Below, in pieces: positions 58,771 to 64,000 of a stretch of DNA of 64,000 nt (position 1 is its first letter; each line of letters opens with the position of its first letter). This DNA comes from Saccharomycopsis malanga (lineage: Eukaryota > Ascomycota > Saccharomycetes > Ascoideales > Saccharomycopsidaceae). The position numbers and the translations under genes were made by a program. The notes beneath the pieces were generated by a model that was not told where the DNA came from, did no database searches, and saw only the letters and a list, made by a program, of their open reading frames with translations. The stretch covers positions 2,790,001 through 2,854,000 of the forward strand of contig CP025322.1 in the NCBI GenBank assembly GCA_004014935.1, written 5' to 3'.

Positions 58771-60190
58771 TGTCAGCATCAAAGGATTGGTCAATATGAT
58801 GGCTGAGGGTATGCAATTTGTGAGGAAAAGTATTGTTAGATATAGAGACCATGCAAGGGTTGCAGTTTTGCAATAAAGTTTCGTCCTCAATGTCTGATTC
58901 TACGGTTTGGTCAGTGGTGAGGACAGGATGACGGTTAGCAGTGGCAGGATGGAACAAATCGGGAATAGAGTTGGATGACGACAAGATCTCGTTGATTTGC
59001 TGTTCTTCAAAGGTGTTTATGAACGGGGAGGAGGGTAGGGGAGGCAGATTGATGCGTTCGCCGAACATTTCGTTGATGTTTTGCGACGGTGGTTGGCTGG
59101 ACAAGTGGCCAGAGCCCATTGCAGAGGGGCTGGAAAGCAGCTGGCGATGCTGGCGATGGTGATGACGCGTGGAGGCGGTGTCGAGAGCAAGAATGGCTTT
59201 TCCGGAGGCGTCGATGGCAAGGCCGAGGGAATTGGGGCGGGGCGGCGACCTTGGGGGCATTTTGTGCTGCAATCTGGCTGCAAAGACGTCGTCGTCGTCG
59301 TCGCTGGACAGAAACTCCAAGTTTGCGATGGAAACCGGCGGCAAGAGCGGTTTTCTGGCCATGTTTGCGTCGGGTTTATGTCTTTTGGAGCTTGGCAAGT
59401 CGGCTGTGTCGTCGTCAGAGCTGCTGTCGGCCAGCGGCGGGTCCTGGCCCATCACCATGGGCTTGACAGCCAATCTGACGGGGTTTCTACGGAGCAAGTG
59501 GCCGGACTGGTCGCTGACGGTCCGGTTGGTCGATGCGGACGGCGGCGTGGAGTGTAGATAGTAGCCGTGGAATATGGGAGACGACAGGATAATGGAGGAA
59601 AAGTTGAAAGAGGAGTTGGCCGCTTTTGCAGCGCTGCTGCTGTATTTCGGGTCGACCAACTTGTGGTTTGTGATAGGAGACGATAGAAACTGCGGGCCGT
59701 CGTTTGTAGCAGTGGAAAATACAGGAGACGAAAGCAAGATGTTGGGATCGACCAAAAAACTATTGTTTGGATTGTCCAGCTTGTGTTTTCGAGAACAACT
59801 GAAGATTTCATGGCGAGTGCTGAGTTTAGAAGACTTGGGAGTGTGTGTAGGAGCAGCCGTAGAGCATTGGTCAACTTGGTCTTTTACAGCAAACAATTTC
59901 CGCGTCACAGGAGTCAACTGCCGTTTCGGCAACATTAGTAGAGAGCCTCCCTTGGGAGTGGGCTCGTTTACAGTTAGACTTTTGTATTTGGGATCCCTGT
60001 GAGTGGGAGAAACCCTCATGACAGGCGACCGGTAGTTGGGAGACCCTGCTTTGAGAACCGCAGCAGAGTTTAAAGAAGCAGTCTTGTCTAGCGACGGTTT
60101 ACGAGCAGAACAGGGTCTTCCGCGGCGTCGCTTTTTTATTGGAGACTCTTGGGCAGTGAGAATAGAATGGGGAGAGATTTCGTAGGACAT
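58700..60190 (-). CDS. Disordered AT-hook protein
   Basis: This 496-residue protein is dominated by Ser, Pro, His and Asp and appears disordered. Residues about 19-26 (KKRRRGRP) form an AT-hook. Many S/T-P sites (SPIKK, TPKGG, SPVMR, LTPVTRK) suggest CDK control. A compact motif NSLGLAIDASGKAILALD at about 315-332 is the only segment that looks structured. I do not recognise the orthologue; a cell-cycle or chromatin regulator is plausible. GC content is visibly higher than in neighbouring genes and CTG codons are present. The C-terminal codons are duplicated downstream. Confidence 0.65.
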   Translation of the reverse strand: MSYEISPHSILTAQESPIKKRRRGRPCSARKPSLDKTASLNSAAVLKAGSPNYRSPVMRVSPTHRDPKYKSLTVNEPTPKGGSLLMLPKRQLTPVTRKLFAVKDQVDQCSTAAPTHTPKSSKLSTRHEIFSCSRKHKLDNPNNSFLVDPNILLSSPVFSTATNDGPQFLSSPITNHKLVDPKYSSSAAKAANSSFNFSSIILSSPIFHGYYLHSTPPSASTNRTVSDQSGHLLRRNPVRLAVKPMVMGQDPPLADSSSDDDTADLPSSKRHKPDANMARKPLLPPVSIANLEFLSSDDDDDVFAARLQHKMPPRSPPRPNSLGLAIDASGKAILALDTASTRHHHRQHRQLLSSPSAMGSGHLSSQPPSQNINEMFGERINLPPLPSSPFINTFEEQQINEILSSSNSIPDLFHPATANRHPVLTTDQTVESDIEDETLLQNCNPCMVSISNNTFPHKLHTLSHHIDQSFDADTSDEAIEPCDARVALMNTLRKQY

Positions 60191-60229
60191 TTCAATGCTA
60201 AAGTGTTAGTATTGAGATGGGGAGTTGAT

Positions 60230-61330
60230 TGATTTGGAGATTGGTGATTTGAAAGTTTTAAATTGATTGATTTGGAGACTGGGAAATTCACCTAATTGAT
60301 TGATTTGGAGATTGGTAAATTTCCTGATTTGGTTATTGAAAATTCACCAAATTCACCGATTTGATTATTGAAAGATTAAAAAATTGAAAAATCGAAAGAT
60401 TCAATAATTGAAAGATTGAAAAATTGAAAAATTGAAAAATTGAAAAATTGAAAAATTGAAAAGTTCACCAATTCAATTATTAAAAAATTCAAAGATTCAA
60501 AGTTTCAATTATTGAAAAGTTATAAATTGAAAATTTTCAAAAATCCACCGATTTAATTAATGAAAATTGAATTATTCACCGATTCAATCAATGAAAATTC
60601 AAATATTCACCAATTTAATCAATGAAAATTCAAATATTCGCAATTTAATCAATGAAAATTCAATTCAACAATTTGATTGAAAAATTGAAAAATTGAAAGA
60701 TTCAATAATTGAAAGATTGAAAAACTCAAAAATTCAATAGTTGAAATATGGGAAAATTCAAAGATTCAATTATGAAAAATTCAAAGATTCAATTATTATT
60801 GAAAAGTTGAAAAATTCAAAAATTCTGTAAAATTCACCGATTTAATCAATGAAAATTCAATTATTCAACAATTTGATTATTAAAAAATTGAAAGATTGAA
60901 AGATTAAAAAAATTGAAACATTGAAAGATTGAAACATTGGAAGATTGAAAATTTCACCAAATCAATTATCAACAAATTCAAAGATTCCAAGATTTAATTA
61001 TTGAACAGTTATAAATTGAAAAATTTTGAAAAATCCAATAATTATATCAATGAAAATTCAATTATTCACCAATTTATCAATGAAAACTCAATTATTCACC
61101 AATTTGATTATTAAAACACTCTATTATTCAAAAAATCAAATGTTGAGAAAGAATATAAAAGCAATCACAAGTTTAAAAATGGATTTCAAAATTCAATCAT
61201 TCAATAGTTTAATCAATCAAAAAATAAACCAATCATTCAATAACCAATCAATCATTCAATAACCAATCAATCATTCAATAACCAATAATCAACAATCAAC
61301 CAACATTCAAAAATCACTACTCATTACTCA
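60230..61330. repeat. AT-rich minisatellite of about 1.1 kb
   Basis: It consists of irregular repeats of ATTGAAAAATTG, ATTCACCAATTTAATCAATG and AAAGATTCAATTATTG, drifting to TCAATCATTCAATAACCAA at the right end. It is upstream of the AT-hook gene. Repeats on one strand read mostly as a purine-rich ATTGAAAA pattern. Confidence 0.85.
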
Positions 61331-62009
61331 ATATACATACTTCAAGGGAACCTCTTCAAGCACTTGATAACCCATCAAAAGTGAATCAAATTCCAATATC
61401 TCCGTTAAACTCTCCAAAGATGTCCAAACAGACCAATTGTAACACGCCCAAAATAGAACAATCTGCCAGAACAAACCAGTATCAACTGAGAATCAAAAAC
61501 TGGCCAGAAATACTCAAGAATATAAGAACTCCCAATCGTAAAGTCTAGCAATATAGACGATAGTGTGAAAAAACAGAGAGAAAAATCAAGGAAAAATAAG
61601 AAAAATTAAGGTTTGGCTTGAAATTCCAACAAGGGGGGTTTTAACGAGGCGCTCTGTACACTGACGATTGTCGATACTGTATTTGCAAAACAAGAATCAA
61701 CAATTCTGACAAGTCAATCTAACAAGTGTAGACTTCAAAAAAACCAAGCTTAACAAAACAAAACGAAACAAAACAAAACCAAACAAAAAAAAACATCGGA
61801 CATTAAGACCAAATGGTGAATTGATGGAAATCTTCCAAAACAAAATAGGCAGAAACCAAAACAAATCAAAACTATTGCCTATCAAATAAAGTCGGGGGTG
61901 GTTGCTAGTTAGATATTTTGCTCCTAACACTGTCATCTCTCATCATCCCCATCGACCAGCGGTTACTACCATACGCGCTGCGCTGCGCATGTATGCCGCT
62001 GTGCGTATT

Positions 62010-62032
62010 TGTGCATGCATGCATGCATGCAT
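62010..62032. repeat. (GCAT)n microsatellite
   Basis: Five to six tandem GCAT units within a self-complementary tract. Confidence 0.8.
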
Positions 62033-63330
62033 ATGCATTGTTGTTGTTGTTGTTGTAGTATTTTGTAAAATTGATAAATAAAATAAATGTTTGGCGTCGC
62101 GCGTCATGGCTCCATTGAAACAGTGCTTAGCACGCATCTTTGCAGCGCCCTTACAAATGCTGTCCGGGTACCCTGCGCATGTTTACCTGTAAACAACAGC
62201 AAGTTGTCAAGCACCACTGCAGAATAATATATGTAGGTAGTACCATGCTACGTGTTGACCGTATCTTCCTGGTTACAGCGCCTCACAACATCGACCCATG
62301 CCAAAACCTTTTTATGCCTTGGTTTGCTACTCCAACAATAGCGACAAGCGCTCAAAGGGTTCAATGGCAATTGGTACATGTTTGGCTTGATAATTGCGCC
62401 ATCGTTCGTTCACTCTCAAGTCTACAAAAGATTCTGCTATAAAAAAACTTCCCATTTTACCACTTTTTGATAAAAAAGGCGTTGGATTTTTTCACCCATG
62501 CGGGCCATGCGTCTCTTGACAACCATAGTGCTAATATATAGCTTGTCGCAGTAGTCCTTAAAACGTCCCAGGGCAAATATGTGGGTGTAACAATACTGAT
62601 ACGCAGTTTAAAATTGATGATCCTTACCTTACGTTGTGGCGTGGCATTTGCATACATACAAAAAACAAAAAACAAAAAAATAAGTAAAAAAATAAGCATG
62701 CTATGCTATGCTATGCCACGCCATGCATGCACTGCACTGCACTACACTACACTCGTAAAGACCATCCCTATTGGTTAGAAGCCCATCCAACTATATTCAA
62801 CTTTGCTAAATCCAAACGTGGTGGGGTGGGCATGGTTTTAATTAGTGATTAATATCGTTAGATTGTTAAAATGTAGTATTTTGCAACTTAAAACTGTAAT
62901 TAGCGTCTCGAACTATTGATTTTCAGCAGCACAGTCGTAAGTATTGCGGTGAGCTTACTTGCTGTACCGCTATTAGTCTATTCACACTGTGAATATGAAA
63001 CAACCTGGGAGAACAATAGTTGCCGGTGTTGCTGTCTTTTTTTGGCAATGGGCCTCGTGTAGACTCTACTCGTCTAGATAGCCATTTCCCAATGTGGAAT
63101 TATACGTCCCAAAACAGAAACAATAAAAATACGTCTCTTGGACCCATATATTCGACACACATTGTCACCTTATTAGCACTGTAGGGGGTATTTGCACCCC
63201 TTTTCCAAAAACTGAAAGCCCTCTGTTAAGATGCACATGCGTCTATAATGAACATGAGTCTTTAATAAATGAAAGCTGGATTTGTTTTGTTGCCACCAGT
63301 TTGCATGAATATTTAGATGTAGAAAGCAAA

Positions 63331-64000
63331 ATGAACCATATAAGCGAAAATGAAACCACGCCTTTGCTAACAGGCGCGCAAGACAGGGATTTGGGGCGTG
63401 TAGTGGGATGGGGAAATGATGTTTGCAAAGTAAAACCGTCTGTTTTCAATGGTTTGTTGGCTTCGGGCATTAATGATGCATTTGAGCTGGAGGTTAACAT
63501 AGATACACTTTTGGTTATGAAGACGGGCAAGACTCTGTTAATTTCCCCAAAAGTTTCTTTAGACGGGCCAATTTCCCCCGACATTTTCCCCCAAGATTCT
63601 TTAGACGGGCCAATTTCCCCCGAGCCCCAAGCTCTTGGGGTTTATTCAGTAGTAATTCTCTATGTTGCACGTATGGTGGGGTCTGGGATTTTCGCCACTC
63701 CTGGAATAATCTTCAAAGAGTGCAATAGCTCAGTCTTGTTGTTCAGCTTGGTTTGGTGTGCGGGAGCCTTAGTAGGATACAGTGGGTTGGCAGTTTATTT
63801 AGAACTAGGATCGTATTTGCCCCTCAGTGGGGCCACGAAGGTGTTTCTAGAATTCATCTTTCCCAAGCCCGTATATTATTGGACCGTAGTGTTTGGTTTT
63901 TTCACGCTTTTCTTCACATATTGCTCCACCAACGCCGTAGTGTTTGGGCAGTATTTAAGGTATTCTCTAGGCTACGAGGAGGACGAGGCCCAGTCCAAAA
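63331..64000 (+). CDS. Methionine-permease-like amino acid transporter, 5' part
   Basis: The frame is open from the ATG at 63331 to the window end (223 codons), so the gene is cut by the edge. The N-terminal ~105 residues are a cytosolic tail with an internal duplication (SLDGPISPDIF and SLDGPISPEP). The first membrane segment follows with the APC-superfamily signature LYVARMVGSGIFATPGIIF. Then come SLVWCAGALVGYSGLAVYLE, SGATKVFLEFIFPKPVYYW and TVVFGFFTLFFTYCSTNAVV. GSGIFATP and YLELGSYLP-x-SG are typical of the Mup1/Mup3 methionine permease branch, plasma-membrane proton symporters. Which paralogue this is cannot be told from half the protein. Confidence 0.82.
   Translation, partial: MNHISENETTPLLTGAQDRDLGRVVGWGNDVCKVKPSVFNGLLASGINDAFELEVNIDTLLVMKTGKTLLISPKVSLDGPISPDIFPQDSLDGPISPEPQALGVYSVVILYVARMVGSGIFATPGIIFKECNSSVLLFSLVWCAGALVGYSGLAVYLELGSYLPLSGATKVFLEFIFPKPVYYWTVVFGFFTLFFTYCSTNAVVFGQYLRYSLGYEEDEAQSK

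Larger units (their letters stand above)
60191..63330. other. Three-kilobase low-complexity and promoter region
   Basis: 60230-61330 is simple AT-rich minisatellite DNA. 61600-63330 holds GCATGC and CTGCACTGCA-type runs (62010-62032 and 62696-62760), a GTTGTT run and the 5' flank of the permease gene. Open frames here are short and show no protein-like composition. Confidence 0.6.

Overview
The window is nuclear DNA from a budding yeast (Saccharomycotina). It is AT-rich, with compact intron-poor genes, long AT-rich intergenic stretches, short 48-52 nt introns carrying near-consensus TACTAAC branchpoints, and clear orthologues of yeast genes (MDM10, RPN3, TIP20, ERD1, NNF1, SLD7, LIF1, MLC1, CK2, RRP17). 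CTG codons are rare. Where they occur they sit at Ser-like positions in LIF1 and in the molybdenum cofactor sulfurase, which suggests the CUG-Ser clade; this is an inference and residue claims at CTG codons depend on it.

Layout. 0-10 kb: a protein with two psq-type helix-turn-helix motifs, a coiled-coil protein ending in a ubiquitin-like fold, a SUMO-like gene, an alpha-actinin, and a UPF0538 gene with a tiny stopless intron. 10-20 kb: SLD7, an intron-containing CK2 catalytic subunit, myosin light chain MLC1 (first exon is only ATG), and an AreA/DUF1752-motif protein. 20-36 kb: a NIPA-type transporter, LIF1 (XRCC4 orthologue), a Zn2Cys6 regulator, RPN3. 36-46 kb: MDM10, a PTPA prolyl isomerase, tRNA-Leu(AAG), CSN5/RRI1, a molybdenum cofactor sulfurase. 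46-58 kb: a small CxxC/His protein, TIP20, NNF1, ERD1, a Mug/TDG-type uracil-DNA glycosylase, RRP17. 58-64 kb: an AT-hook protein in a repeat-rich setting, 3 kb of low-complexity DNA, and the start of a methionine-permease-like gene cut by the window end. The protein genes are housekeeping genes of unrelated pathways and no functional cluster is evident.

The most striking content is repetitive. About fourteen copies or fragments of one ~270-310 bp tRNA-headed element (box A TGGCTCAGTGG, box B GGTTCGATTCC, a conserved 3' end and a TTA-repeat tail) are scattered through the intergenic regions on both strands, several with target-site duplications. This is a SINE family at very high local density, which is unusual for a budding yeast. 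Two very long TAA/ATT arrays (about 470 and 240 bp) are embedded in copies of it. A second, ~750 bp tRNA-headed repeat occurs twice in opposite orientation. Several genes (MLC1, the AT-hook gene) have tandem duplications of their own last codons downstream of the stop.
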